A DNA stretch of 64,000 nt, from assembly GCF_002285265.1 (NCBI RefSeq), contig NZ_NSJB01000003.1, positions 298,126-362,125 of the forward strand, read 5' to 3'. The notes beneath the pieces were generated by a model. It had not been told where the DNA came from, ran no database searches, and saw only the letters and a list, made by a program, of their open reading frames with translations. The translations under genes were made by a program, and so were the position numbers. The DNA is from Vandammella animalimorsus. Its GTDB lineage: Bacteria; Pseudomonadota; Gammaproteobacteria; Burkholderiales; Burkholderiaceae_C. This document shows, piece after piece, positions 40,006-49,157 of the stretch (positions are counted from its first letter, which is position 1; every line of letters starts with the position of its first letter).

Positions 40006-40907
40006 CCCAGCCTTTCGGGCGGCGCGGCCGCCACGGCCTGGCCGGTGGCAAACAGGCTGGCGTCATCGCTCAGAGCGCCAGATGCCGCCGCATCGCCCGG
40101 CCCGGCCTGGGCCGGCGCGGGCAGGCCAAAGGCGGCGCGCACGGCCGGCTGGGCCAGCAGCAAGGCGCTTTGGCGGTGCACCCAGGCTTCGCTGCGCTGG
40201 GCGGCGGGCAGGGGCAGATCCAGGCGCCAGCACACGCGCCCGGGCTGGCCGGCCATGACGAGCACGCTGTCGGCCAGGGCCACGGCCTCCATCACGTCGT
40301 GCGTGATCATCAGCACGGCCAGCGGGCGGCGCGCCCGCTCGGCCAGCAGCAGGCGGTGCATCTGGGTTTTCAGGCCGATGTCCAGCGCGGCGAAGGGCTC
40401 GTCCAGCAGCAGCAGATCGGGCGCCAGCACCAGCGCGCGCGCTAGGGCGGCGCGGCTTTGCATGCCGCCGGAGAGCTGGTGCGGGTACTGCGCCAGGGCC
40501 AGCGCGTCCAGGCCCAGCGCCATGCCCATTTGGCGCGCGGCCTGCAGGCGCTGCGCACGCGGCAGGCCGCGCGCCTTCAGGCCCAGGGCGATGTTGTCCT
40601 CGATGCGCTTCCAGGGCAGCAGGCGCGGCTGCTGAAACAGCATCACGCTGTGGGCAAAGCCGTTGTCGATGCGCCCGGTCTGCAGCGGCTCCAGGCCGGC
40701 GCACAGGCGCAGCAGCGTGGTCTTGCCGCAGCCCGAGGGGCCCAGCAGCGCCATGCAGCGCCCCGGCGGCAGGTGCAGCGACACGCCCTGCACGGCCAGG
40801 CGAGGGCCCCAGGCGTGGTCCACGCCGTGCAGGCGCAGACCGGGCGGCGGCGCGGCGGGCGCGGCCCCTGCGGCGGCGGGGTGAGCGGCGGGGTGAGCGG
40901 CGCTCAT
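39999..40907 (-). CDS. ABC transporter ATPase, nitrate/sulfonate/taurine (SsuB/TauB) type
   Basis: 302-residue ATPase energising the importer encoded upstream. Motifs: Walker A LLGPSGCGKTTLLRL, Q-loop MLFQQPRLLPWKRIEDNIAL, signature LSGGMQSRAALARAL, Walker B LLLLDEPFAALD and H-loop LMITHDVMEAVALAD. An Ala/Pro-rich N-terminal tail of about 30 residues and a C-terminal extension of about 30 are additions to the family core. The start ATG overlaps the permease stop (ATGA) and its own stop overlaps the nnrS start. Confidence 0.92.
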   Translation of the reverse strand: MSAAHPAAHPAAAGAAPAAPPPGLRLHGVDHAWGPRLAVQGVSLHLPPGRCMALLGPSGCGKTTLLRLCAGLEPLQTGRIDNGFAHSVMLFQQPRLLPWKRIEDNIALGLKARGLPRAQRLQAARQMGMALGLDALALAQYPHQLSGGMQSRAALARALVLAPDLLLLDEPFAALDIGLKTQMHRLLLAERARRPLAVLMITHDVMEAVALADSVLVMAGQPGRVCWRLDLPLPAAQRSEAWVHRQSALLLAQPAVRAAFGLPAPAQAGPGDAAASGALSDDASLFATGQAVAAAPPERLGC

Positions 40908-41701
40908 GGCGCGGGCTCCCGCCAGCGCTCGATCTCGCGCTTGATGGGCTCCAGCACCAGGTATTCCAGCGCCAGCAGCAACAGCACCACGGCGCCGATC
41001 CAGGCCAGCGTGGCGGGCATGTCCAGCTGCGCGCGGCTGGCCGCCAGCGCCGCGCCCACGCCGGTGCTGGAGGAGAGCAGCTCGGCCATGACCACCACGC
41101 GCCAGGCGCTGCCCAGGGCCACCACCCAGGCCGGAAACAGGTAGGAGAGCACGTGCGGCAAATACACGTCCCAGACGCGGTCGCGCCAGCGCAGGCCGTA
41201 GCCTTGCGCCAGCTCGCGCCAGTGCGCCTCCAGCGTGCGCGCGCCCTGCAGGGCGCTGGCGAACACCACGGGAAAGCAGGCGATGAAGACGGTGAACACC
41301 GGCGTGCCATCGCCGCTGCCAAACCACAGCATGGCCAGCACCAGCCAGGCAATGGGCGGCGTGCCCATGAGCACCGTGACCCAGGGCCGCGCCAGCAGCG
41401 CGGCGGTGGCGAAGCTGCCCGCGGCCACGCCCAGCAGGCTGCCCGCGCCCACGGCCAGCGCCAGCCCGGCCAACGCGCGCCGCGCGGTGATGGCCAGCTC
41501 GGCCCACAGCGGCCCGCCCTCGGCGGCCAGCGCGCGCAGGCTGTGCGCGGCCTGCAGCGGCGTGGGCAGCACCAGCGGGCCGTACAGCGCGGCCAGCGCC
41601 TCCCACGCGGCCAGGCCCAGCAGCAGGCTGGCGATGGCGCCCCAGCCGCTCCACAAATACCCGGGCAGCCGGGCCAGCCATTGGGCGAGCAGTTGCATCA
41701 T
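40904..41701 (-). CDS. ABC transporter permease, SsuC/TauC type
   Basis: 265-residue inner-membrane permease with about six helices. The binding-protein-dependent transport signature reads as the coupling loop ELAQGYGLRWRDRVWDVYLP, followed by PAWVVALGSAWRVVVMAELL. The N-terminal helix ASLLLGLAAWEALAALYGP and the segment LPTPLQAAHSLRAL are typical of the nitrate/sulfonate/thiamine-precursor subfamily. It follows the binding protein gene after an 84-base gap that carries a stem-loop. Confidence 0.92.
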   Translation of the reverse strand: MMQLLAQWLARLPGYLWSGWGAIASLLLGLAAWEALAALYGPLVLPTPLQAAHSLRALAAEGGPLWAELAITARRALAGLALAVGAGSLLGVAAGSFATAALLARPWVTVLMGTPPIAWLVLAMLWFGSGDGTPVFTVFIACFPVVFASALQGARTLEAHWRELAQGYGLRWRDRVWDVYLPHVLSYLFPAWVVALGSAWRVVVMAELLSSSTGVGAALAASRAQLDMPATLAWIGAVVLLLLALEYLVLEPIKREIERWREPAP

Positions 41702-41727
41702 AGGCCTTCACTATTTTTTTGAGAGCG

Positions 41728-41754
41728 GCTCGCGCTTGGTGGCCAAGCGCGAGC
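41728..41754. other. Intercistronic stem-loop between binding-protein and permease genes
   Basis: GCTCGCGCTTGG at 41728-41739 pairs perfectly with CCAAGCGCGAGC at 41743-41754 around a three-base loop. On the coding (minus) strand the stem is not followed by a T tract, so it looks like an RNA-stabilising or attenuating hairpin, not a full terminator. Confidence 0.6.
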
Positions 41755-41785
41755 GCCTTGTTCATTCAACAGACGCTGTGCGCGG

Positions 41786-42862
41786 TCACGCGCCGCCATA
41801 AAAGCCCGCATCGGGCAGCTGGCCACCGATCAGGCCGGGCTGGCGCGCGTGCAGTTGCGTGAAGAAGAACTCCAGCTCGGGCCGGGCCTGGGCCGCGGGC
41901 ACGACTTGGCCGGGCACGGCGCGGATGGCGTCGGCCACGCCCTCGGGCGTGAGCACGGGCACGCGCGCGGCCACGGCCTGGCCGCAGGCCTCGGGCTGGG
42001 CGTTGCACCATTGCTGGGCCTGGGCATAGGCCTGCGCGAAGCGCGCCAGCAGGGGCGCGTTGTCCACATGCCGGCCCATGGCGGCGATGCCGGCCTGTGG
42101 CATGCGCGGCGCGCGGCCGAAGGCGCGGCCCCATTCCTGCTGTATGTCCACGCTGCGGTGCAGCTCGGGGGCGATGGCGCTGACGGGCAGGCTGCGCGAC
42201 TTGCGCAGCCCCACCGAGACGGCCGGCTCGGCCAGCAGGGCGTGATCGGCGCGGCGGGTGAGCAGCAGCTGCATGGCATCCAGCGGCGTGGCCGCATAGC
42301 GCAGGCCGATGCTGCCCGCGCCGCTGTCCACTGGCAGGCCCAGCTTGTCGGCCACGGTGCGCAGCACGATGTCGGGCATGTCACCACGAAAGGGCATGAC
42401 CAGCTCCTGCCCTTTCAGGTCCGCCAGGCGCTGGATGGTTGGGTCGCGCGAGACGACGAACAGCAGGCCCCAGATGCTGATGTTCTGCAATTGCAGCTTC
42501 ACGCCCCGGTTGTAGAGGTTGGCCGCCACGTTGCTGGGCATGGCGATGAAGTCGGCCCCGCCCTGCACGGCCAGGGCGCGCAGTTGGTCTGGATCTTTCC
42601 AGGCCGTGAACGTGACCTGCTCGGCCACGTCGCCGAGCAGGCCCGCCTCCACGATGCGGATCAGCGGGTTGCTGACCGAGGCGCTGGGCCCGGCCAGCTG
42701 CAGCTTGGGCAGCCTGGCTGGAAGTGGCTGGCCCTGGCCAGGCGCGGGGCTGGCCGTGGGGCCGGGCGTGGCACTGGTCTGAGCGCGCAGCCAGGGCGCG
42801 GCCAGGGCGGCGCCGGCGATGAGGCCGGTCTTGAACAGCAGGGTGCGTCGGGTCGTGGTCAT
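41786..42862 (-). CDS. ABC transporter substrate-binding protein (NMT1/SsuA-like), Tat-type signal
   Basis: 358-residue periplasmic receptor. The N terminus TTTRRTLLFKTGLIAGAALA fits a twin-arginine signal. The mature type II binding fold shows VSNPLIRIVEAGLLGDVAEQV, ADFIAMPSNVAANLYNRG, ELVMPFRGDMPDIVLRTVAD and ALLAEPAVSVGLRKSR, as in NMT1/NrtA/SsuA relatives. These bind nitrate, alkanesulfonates, thiamine precursors or similar small ligands. The ligand here is not known; Tat export could mean a cofactor-bound form. It starts 13 bases after the TonB-receptor stop. Confidence 0.85.
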   Translation of the reverse strand: MTTTRRTLLFKTGLIAGAALAAPWLRAQTSATPGPTASPAPGQGQPLPARLPKLQLAGPSASVSNPLIRIVEAGLLGDVAEQVTFTAWKDPDQLRALAVQGGADFIAMPSNVAANLYNRGVKLQLQNISIWGLLFVVSRDPTIQRLADLKGQELVMPFRGDMPDIVLRTVADKLGLPVDSGAGSIGLRYAATPLDAMQLLLTRRADHALLAEPAVSVGLRKSRSLPVSAIAPELHRSVDIQQEWGRAFGRAPRMPQAGIAAMGRHVDNAPLLARFAQAYAQAQQWCNAQPEACGQAVAARVPVLTPEGVADAIRAVPGQVVPAAQARPELEFFFTQLHARQPGLIGGQLPDAGFYGGA

Positions 42863-42875
42863 GGCTTCAAGCGGG

Positions 42876-45020
42876 TCAGAAACGTGCGTTCCAGGAAAGG
42901 GCCAGGCTGCGCCCTGGCGCGGGCAGCTCGGTGCCGGGCAGGCCCTCGGTCAGGTGCGTGTGATAGCGCCTGTCGGTGAGGTTCTTGACCGCCAGGCGCA
43001 GGCTGTGGCCCGGGCGGTAGCGCCAGGTGGCGCCCAGGTCCAGCACGCTGTGGCCGGGGGTGGGGTTTTCCGTGCCGCGCGAAAAACGCGTGGCCACGCG
43101 GTCCTGGCGCGCCACGATGCGCGCCTGCGCGTCCAGGCGCCAGCCGGCAGCCAGCTCGCCCTCCCAGCCCAGGCTCAGGCTGTCGGCGGGCATCTGGTAG
43201 AGCGGCTCGTCCAGGTCGCGGTTGTCGCCGCGCACGCGCGAATAGGCCGCCCACAACCAATGGCCGCGCACTGGCTGCCAGCGCAGGTTGGCCTCCATGC
43301 CCTGGATTACCACGCTGCCCAGGTTGGCATTGCGCTTGCAAATGGCTGCGTAGGGCTGGCCACAGGCGGCCAGGGCCTGCGCGCCCGTCAGCGGCACGCC
43401 GGTGATGTAGTCGCTGATGCGGTTGCGGTAGAAGGACAGCGCATAGTCCAGCCGCGCGTCGCTGCCCTTGAGGCCGATCTCGAACTGCGTGGCCTTTTCC
43501 GGGCGGATCTGCGGGCTGCCGGCGTAGAAGGAGCCATCGCCGCGCAGGCCGGACTCGAAGCGCTCGCGCAAGTCCCCGGCGCGGAACGCGCGCGCAAGGT
43601 TGGCGTAGGGGCGCAGCAGCGGCGTCAGCTCGTACATCAGCCCCAGGCTGGCGCTGCTGGCGCCATCGCTGCGCGACAGCCCCTGCGTGAGTGCGCCATT
43701 GGCCATGGACGCGGCGCGGCCGCGCACGCGGTCGTGGCGCAGCCCGGCCAGCACGCGCCAGGCGCCAAATTGCATATCGTCCTGCACGTACAGGCCCAGC
43801 GCCTGCAAGCGCCCGTCCTCGAAAGGCACGTTGCGCGCAAAGCGCGTGAACGCCGGCGGCGCCGCCTGGTAGCGCTCGGGGCTGGCGCCCATGCGCCAGG
43901 CATTCAGGCCCAGCGACAGCAGGTGCTGCGGGTGCGCCAGCCATTCGGCCTTGGCGTCCAGGCCGTCGGTGGCGAAGTTCACCTCGTTGGTCACCACGTC
44001 GCGCCCCAGCCGGTTGCCAAAGGCGTAGATGGTGCGCTGCATCTCCTGCCGGTACAGGCGCAGATCCAGCCCCAGCGGCGCATCCGCGCTGCGCGCGCGG
44101 CTGTAGCCCAGCTCGTACAGGCGGCGCTGCTGGCGCGGCGAATGGATGGTGATGGAGGCCACGGGCGGCGCCGGGTGCGGCCGCGTCGAGCCGCGGTACC
44201 ACACGTCGTCGTCGCGGTGCTGCTGCAAGGACAGGCGCAGCTGCTGGCGGCCGTCGATGCGCCAGCGGTACTGACCGATGAAGGCGCGCGAGTCGTAGCC
44301 CGTGCGCGGCTGCTTGCCATCGGGCGAGCGGTAGTCGCCCCGGTGCAGCAGCGCCGCGCCCAGCATCAGCGCATGGTCGCCGCCGCTGGCGTTGAGCAGC
44401 GCCATGGCCTCGGTGCCGCCGCTGGCGCTGTCCAGCCCCAGGCGGGCGCGCCCGCTCAGCGCCGGCTGCCCTGGCTCGGCAAAGCGCGCCTGCGGCAGGC
44501 GCACGTTGATGGCCCCGCCCAGCGCACCTGTGCCATACAGCACCGATGCCGGGCCCTTGAGCACCTCCACCTGCTCGGCCAGGCCCAGCGACATGAAGGA
44601 GGCCACCGCCCCGGCCGGCTGGGCCGAATTCAGGCGCATGCCATCGACCAGCAGCACCACGCTGTCCTTCTTCAACCCGCGGATGACCGGGTTCAGCCCC
44701 TGCGCGCTGTCGCCCGAGACGGCCAGCCCGGCCTGGCCGCGCAGCGCCTCGCCCAGATTGTGCGCCTGCTGGCGCGCCAGCTCCTCGGCCGTCAGCACCG
44801 TCAGCGCCGCGGGCGTCTCGGCCGCCTGCGCCTCATAGCCCTTGGCCGTGACCGTCACCGGCGCCAGCACCGTCGCTTCAGCGGCTTCAGCGGCTTCAGC
44901 GGTTTCAGGGGATGATGGCCCGGGCTGGGACGCCGCCGGCATTTGCGCCTGCGCCGCGCCCGCCAGACCCAGCGCCGCGCACACCAGGCACGCGGCCGCC
45001 ACGGGGGTGTAGCTGTTCAT
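42876..45020 (-). CDS. TonB-dependent outer-membrane receptor
   Basis: 714-residue receptor for energy-dependent uptake of a scarce, large ligand such as a ferric siderophore, heme or metal complex. It has a signal peptide to about residue 26 (ALGLAGAAQAQ), a Glu/Ala-rich linker and a TonB-box-like stretch APVTVTAKGYEAQ. The plug domain follows (LGEALRGQAGLAVSGDSAQ, VIRGLKKDSVVLLVDGMRLN, VEVLKGPASVLYGTGALGG) and then a 22-strand-type barrel ending in LSWNARF with terminal Phe. Cysteines in a barrel loop (ALAACGQPYAAICKRN) may be disulfide-bonded. It heads the operon and lies behind a Fur-box match, so it is probably induced by iron limitation. Confidence 0.94.
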   Translation of the reverse strand: MNSYTPVAAACLVCAALGLAGAAQAQMPAASQPGPSSPETAEAAEAAEATVLAPVTVTAKGYEAQAAETPAALTVLTAEELARQQAHNLGEALRGQAGLAVSGDSAQGLNPVIRGLKKDSVVLLVDGMRLNSAQPAGAVASFMSLGLAEQVEVLKGPASVLYGTGALGGAINVRLPQARFAEPGQPALSGRARLGLDSASGGTEAMALLNASGGDHALMLGAALLHRGDYRSPDGKQPRTGYDSRAFIGQYRWRIDGRQQLRLSLQQHRDDDVWYRGSTRPHPAPPVASITIHSPRQQRRLYELGYSRARSADAPLGLDLRLYRQEMQRTIYAFGNRLGRDVVTNEVNFATDGLDAKAEWLAHPQHLLSLGLNAWRMGASPERYQAAPPAFTRFARNVPFEDGRLQALGLYVQDDMQFGAWRVLAGLRHDRVRGRAASMANGALTQGLSRSDGASSASLGLMYELTPLLRPYANLARAFRAGDLRERFESGLRGDGSFYAGSPQIRPEKATQFEIGLKGSDARLDYALSFYRNRISDYITGVPLTGAQALAACGQPYAAICKRNANLGSVVIQGMEANLRWQPVRGHWLWAAYSRVRGDNRDLDEPLYQMPADSLSLGWEGELAAGWRLDAQARIVARQDRVATRFSRGTENPTPGHSVLDLGATWRYRPGHSLRLAVKNLTDRRYHTHLTEGLPGTELPAPGRSLALSWNARF
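44876..44902 (-). repeat. In-frame 9-base repeat in the TonB-receptor linker
   Basis: Three perfect copies of CTTCAGCGG plus a degenerate fourth. On the coding strand they encode Ala-Glu-Ala repeats in the linker between signal peptide and TonB box, where length change would be tolerated. Confidence 0.85.
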
Positions 45021-45072
45021 GCAAGTTCCTCTGCTCAAAAAAACCGGGGGCGCTTTCGGCCTTGCAGCTGCC

Positions 45073-45102
45073 TGTACGAAGGTGTACGAAGATGTACGAA
45101 GG
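45073..45102 (-). repeat. Three 10-base direct repeats in the TonB-receptor leader
   Basis: TGTACGAAGR is present three times head to tail (45073, 45083, 45093). They lie between the Fur-box candidate and the start codon, within the presumed 5' untranslated region. Confidence 0.8.
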
Positions 45103-45138
45103 CCGCTGAACCGAATGCGAATCCACGCGAATTCTATC

Positions 45139-45157
45139 GATAATGATTCACATTAAT
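45139..45157 (-). promoter_or_regulatory. Fur box candidate controlling the TonB/ABC/NnrS operon
   Basis: GATAATGATTCACATTAAT matches the 19-base Fur consensus (GATAATGATAATCATTATC) at 14 positions, including the whole first nine. It lies 119 bases upstream of the receptor ATG, just past a terminator that insulates it from scoB. Confidence 0.75.
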
Positions 45158-45194
45158 TACAAATCCTTGCTCGCCCACCTGCCATCTGGCCATG

Positions 45195-45235
45195 AAAAAA
45201 CCGCCGTGCAGCCAGCCACTGCACGGCGGTTTTTC
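45195..45235. terminator. Intrinsic terminator after scoB
   Basis: AAAACCGCCGTGCAG at 45197-45211 pairs with CTGCACGGCGGTTTT at 45219-45233 around seven bases, with A and T tracts at either end. It can stop scoAB transcription before the TonB-receptor promoter. Confidence 0.88.
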
Positions 45236-45264
45236 AGTCACTGACAGCTGCTGGGCTCAAGCGC

Positions 45265-45906
45265 TCAGCGCAGCAGCGGCACGCCGGTTTTTTCCTGGAT
45301 TTCCTCAAAGCTCACGCCATCGGCCAGCTCCACCAGCTTCAGCCCCTCGGGCGTGACGTCCATCACGCCCAGGTCGGTGATGATGCGATCGACCACGCCC
45401 ACGCCGGTCAGCGGCAACGTGCATTCGGGCAGGATCTTCAGGTCGGTGCTGCCATCCTTTTTGCGCGCCACATGCTCCATCAGCACGATGACGCGCTCGA
45501 CGCCGGCCACCAGGTCCATGGCGCCGCCCATGCCCTTGACCATCTTGCCCGGGATCATCCAGTTGGCCAGATCGCCCTTGCCGGTGACTTGCATCGCGCC
45601 CAGGATGGAGAGGTTGATCTTGCCGCCGCGGATCATGGCAAAGCTCTGGTCGCTGCCGAAGATGGACGAGCCCTTGAGCGTGGTGACGGTCTGCTTGCCG
45701 GCGTTGATCAGGTCGGCGTCAACCTGGTCTTCAGTCGGGAACGGGCCGATGCCCAGCATGCCGTTCTCGCTTTGCAGCCAGACCTCGATGTCGGCCGGCA
45801 CGTGGTTGGCCACCAGCGTCGGGATGCCGATGCCCAGGTTGACGTAGAAGCCGTCTTGCAATTCCTTGGCAGCGCGCGCTGCCATTTGGTCTTTGGTCCA
45901 TGCCAT
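45265..45906 (-). CDS. scoB: 3-oxoacid CoA-transferase subunit B
   Basis: 213-residue beta subunit of the heteromeric CoA-transferase that moves CoA from succinyl-CoA to a 3-oxoacid such as acetoacetate. The catalytic glutamate motif [14 protein letters not shown] (E47) is intact. [33 protein letters not shown] and [19 protein letters not shown] are family landmarks. The open frame runs on upstream through subunit A out of frame; the real start is ATG 45906. It begins five bases after the subunit A stop, so the pair is coupled. Confidence 0.94.
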   Translation of the reverse strand: MAWTKDQMAARAAKELQDGFYVNLGIGIPTLVANHVPADIEVWLQSENGMLGIGPFPTEDQVDADLINAGKQTVTTLKGSSIFGSDQSFAMIRGGKINLSILGAMQVTGKGDLANWMIPGKMVKGMGGAMDLVAGVERVIVLMEHVARKKDGSTDLKILPECTLPLTGVGVVDRIITDLGVMDVTPEGLKLVELADGVSFEEIQEKTGVPLLR

Positions 45907-45911
45907 GGTCT

Positions 45912-46619
<708 letters not shown>

Positions 46620-46713
46620 GATGTATCTCCTGTCTGGGTTGTCATCACGCAAGGCAAGGCGCAGCCAGTCTGGTTGCCTGCTGCCTTTTCCCACCTTGCG
46701 AGCGCGCTACGAT

Positions 46714-46735
46714 ACTACGTAAATTGATACGTAGT
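46714..46735. promoter_or_regulatory. Palindromic operator candidate between scoAB and the PAS-LuxR gene
   Basis: ACTACGTA at 46714-46721 and TACGTAGT at 46728-46735 form a perfect inverted repeat with a six-base spacer. It ends nine bases before the regulator's ATG, in the shared divergent region. Confidence 0.65.
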
Positions 46736-46744
46736 TTTGCGTAA

Positions 46745-47341
46745 ATGACATCCCCTAATCCGCCTTGGAGCGAAGCCGCCGCGCCCCTGCAATGCGCGCA
46801 GGACTACCGCCTGGCCTTCGAGATGGCGCCCGTTGGGCTGGTGCTCTCGCGCCACCGGCGCATTGCCGACTGCAACGAGCAGCTGTGCGAGATCTTCCTG
46901 ACCACGCGCGAATCGCTGCTGGGCCGCTCCTTCCAGGAGCTCTACCCCAGCGCCGAGGAGTTCGAGCGCCTGGGCCAGCGCATCGCCCCGATCCTCAACG
47001 CCAAGGGCTGGTACTCGGACAGCCGCATCATGAAGCGCGCCAACGGCCAGTTCTTCTGGTGCCACGTCAGCGGCCGCGCCTTCGACCGCAGCCAGCCGCA
47101 CGCCGCCGGCATCTGGAGCTTCGAGGACATCAGCGCCCAGCGCCCCATGGCCGCCGGCGCGGCCCTGACCGGGCGCGAGCGCGAAGTGGCCGCGCGCGTG
47201 CTGGAGGGCAAGACCTCCAAGCTCATCGGCCGCGAGCTGGGCATCAGCCACCGCACGGTGGAGCTCTACCGCGCCCGGCTGATGCGCAAGTTCGGCGCCG
47301 CCACCACTGGCGAGCTGATCCAGAAAATGCTCAGCCAGTGA
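46745..47341 (+). CDS. PAS-LuxR transcriptional regulator
   Basis: 198-residue regulator. A PAS sensor occupies about residues 20-130 (FEMAPVGLVLSRHRRIADCN, FQELYPSAEEFERLGQ, ANGQFFWCHVSGRAF). A LuxR/GerE helix-turn-helix follows at about 137-195 (LTGREREVAARVLEGKTSKL, LGISHRTVELYRARLMRKFG). There is no response-regulator receiver domain, so it probably reads a small molecule or redox signal directly by PAS. It is divergent from scoAB with a palindrome in between. No strong ribosome site is seen; the palindrome lies where one would be, so the protein may also repress its own gene. Confidence 0.9.
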   Translation: MTSPNPPWSEAAAPLQCAQDYRLAFEMAPVGLVLSRHRRIADCNEQLCEIFLTTRESLLGRSFQELYPSAEEFERLGQRIAPILNAKGWYSDSRIMKRANGQFFWCHVSGRAFDRSQPHAAGIWSFEDISAQRPMAAGAALTGREREVAARVLEGKTSKLIGRELGISHRTVELYRARLMRKFGAATTGELIQKMLSQ

Positions 47342-47346
47342 GGCGT

Positions 47347-47381
47347 AAAAAAAGCGCTGAAAGCGGCATCGCCTTCAGCGC
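47347..47381 (-). terminator. Terminator after mmsA (minus strand)
   Basis: GCGCTGAA at 47354-47361 pairs with TTCAGCGC at 47374-47381. Read on the minus strand the hairpin is followed by seven T residues (A run 47347-47353). It ends mmsA transcription just outside the PAS-LuxR gene stop. Confidence 0.75.
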
Positions 47382-47439
47382 CTTGAAGACAAGAGCCAGC
47401 GCCGACGAGATCGCGGGCAGGCTCTTTTTGAACCGTCTC

Positions 47440-48942
47440 TCAAGCCTTGGGGTCGAAAGCCAGCGACATGCCGCCGCCTTGCTCGGGCTCGGGCCAGCGC
47501 TGCGAGACGGTCTTGATCTTGGTGTAGAAGCGCGCCGCATCCGGGCCGTAGAGGTGGCCGTCGCCGAACTTGGAGCGACGCAGCCCGCCGAAGTTGAAGT
47601 AGGCCGCCGGCAGCGGCACGGGCACGTTCACACCGATCATGCCGGCCTCGACCTCGCTCATGAAGCGCTGCGCCGACTTGCCCTCACGCGTGAAGATCAC
47701 CGCGCCGTTGCCGTATTCGTGGGCGTTGGTGATGGCAATGGCCTCCTCCAGCGTGGCCGGGCGCATCATGGCGCGCACCGGGCCGAACACTTCTTCGCGG
47801 TAGAGGTGCATGTCGGTGGTGACGCGATCGAACAGGGTCGGCCCGATGTAGTAGCCGCCCTCGCAGCCGGACACCTTCAGGCTGCGGCCGTCGGTCACCA
47901 GCTCGCCGCCCTCGGCGATGCAGCGCTCGATGGCCTGCAGCACGGCATCGCGCGATTGCGCCGAGACCACCGCGCCGTAGTCGGCCTGCGGATCGTCGTA
48001 GGGGCCGACCTTGAGCTGGCCGATCTTCTGCACCACCAGCGCGCGCAGGCGCTCGGCCGTCTCCTGCCCCACCGGCAGCAGCAGCGACACGGCCATGCAG
48101 CGCTGGCTGGCCGAGCCATAGCCCGCGGCCACGAAGGCGCTGGCGGCGGCCTCCAGATCGGCATCGGGCATGACCACCATGTGGTTCTTGCCGCCGGTGA
48201 ACGCGGCCACGCGCTTGTTGTGCGAGGTGCCCTTTTGGTAGACGTACTCGCCCACCGCCGTGGAGCCCACGAAGCTCACGCCGGCAATGCCAGGGTGCTC
48301 CAGGATGGCATCGACCATCTCCTTGTCGCCCTGCACGACGTTGAACACCCCGTCAGGCAGGCCGGCCTCCTGCCACATGCGCGCGAACTCCAACGCCGCG
48401 CTGGGCACCTTCTCCGAAGGCTTCCAGACCACGGCATTGCCCACCGAGACGGCCATGGTCATCATCACCGCCGGCACCATGATGGGGAAGTTGAACGGCG
48501 TGATCGCCCCGACCACGCCAATGGGCACGCGCATGGAGAACACGTCGATCTCGCCGCCGACGTTGCTGGCGAACTCGCCCTTGGTGACATGCGGCGCATT
48601 GACGGCAAACTCGATGCCCTCGATGGCGCGGCCAATCTCCCCCTTGGCATCGGCCAGGGTCTTGCCGTGCTCGCGGCCGATGATCTCGGCCAACGCATCG
48701 GTGCGCGCAATCATCAGCTCGCGCAGCTTGAAAACCACCGCCTGGCGCGTGGCGTGCGAGGCGCGCGCCCAGCGCCGCCCGGCCTCCGTGGCCACGGCCA
48801 CGGCGCGCTCCAGCGTGGCGCGGTCGGCGTAGTCGCAGCGCGCGATCTCCTGCCCCGTGGAGGGGTTGAACACCGCCCCGCTGCGCGCGCCGCTGCCCGG
48901 CTCGATCTGGCCTGCGATGAAATGTCCGATGTGTTGCGTCAT
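47440..48942 (-). CDS. mmsA: CoA-acylating methylmalonate-semialdehyde dehydrogenase
   Basis: 500-residue aldehyde dehydrogenase of valine and thymine catabolism that converts (methyl)malonate semialdehyde to propionyl- or acetyl-CoA. It has the oxyanion Asn in ITPFNFPIMVP (151), the nucleophile C282 in SASQRCMAV, and VGSTAVGEYVYQKGT. The general-base Glu of ordinary ALDHs is replaced within AFTGGKNHMVVMPDAD, as in true MmsA enzymes. Start 48942 (MTQHIGHFIAG) has AGGAGA close upstream; the open frame extends 73 unsupported codons. It stands alone, ends in a terminator and is near scoAB, consistent with branched-chain acid breakdown. Confidence 0.95.
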   Translation of the reverse strand: MTQHIGHFIAGQIEPGSGARSGAVFNPSTGQEIARCDYADRATLERAVAVATEAGRRWARASHATRQAVVFKLRELMIARTDALAEIIGREHGKTLADAKGEIGRAIEGIEFAVNAPHVTKGEFASNVGGEIDVFSMRVPIGVVGAITPFNFPIMVPAVMMTMAVSVGNAVVWKPSEKVPSAALEFARMWQEAGLPDGVFNVVQGDKEMVDAILEHPGIAGVSFVGSTAVGEYVYQKGTSHNKRVAAFTGGKNHMVVMPDADLEAAASAFVAAGYGSASQRCMAVSLLLPVGQETAERLRALVVQKIGQLKVGPYDDPQADYGAVVSAQSRDAVLQAIERCIAEGGELVTDGRSLKVSGCEGGYYIGPTLFDRVTTDMHLYREEVFGPVRAMMRPATLEEAIAITNAHEYGNGAVIFTREGKSAQRFMSEVEAGMIGVNVPVPLPAAYFNFGGLRRSKFGDGHLYGPDAARFYTKIKTVSQRWPEPEQGGGMSLAFDPKA

Positions 48943-49157
48943 GCCTGTCTCCTGAAAATCCGCACGAGCGCGCCGCCTCGCAGCGCGGCATCGCACAAAG
49001 TTGGAAAAAGAAAACCAGAGATTGCGCCACTGCCACTGGGCACTGCGCCTGCAACGGATTGTGCGCCCCTCAAGGGGCATTGCCGCCCACCCGGCCAGGG
49101 CGCAAGTCCGCTCGGGGACAGCCCCGCCGGCGCATCGCGGGCAGCGGCCCAGCAGCA

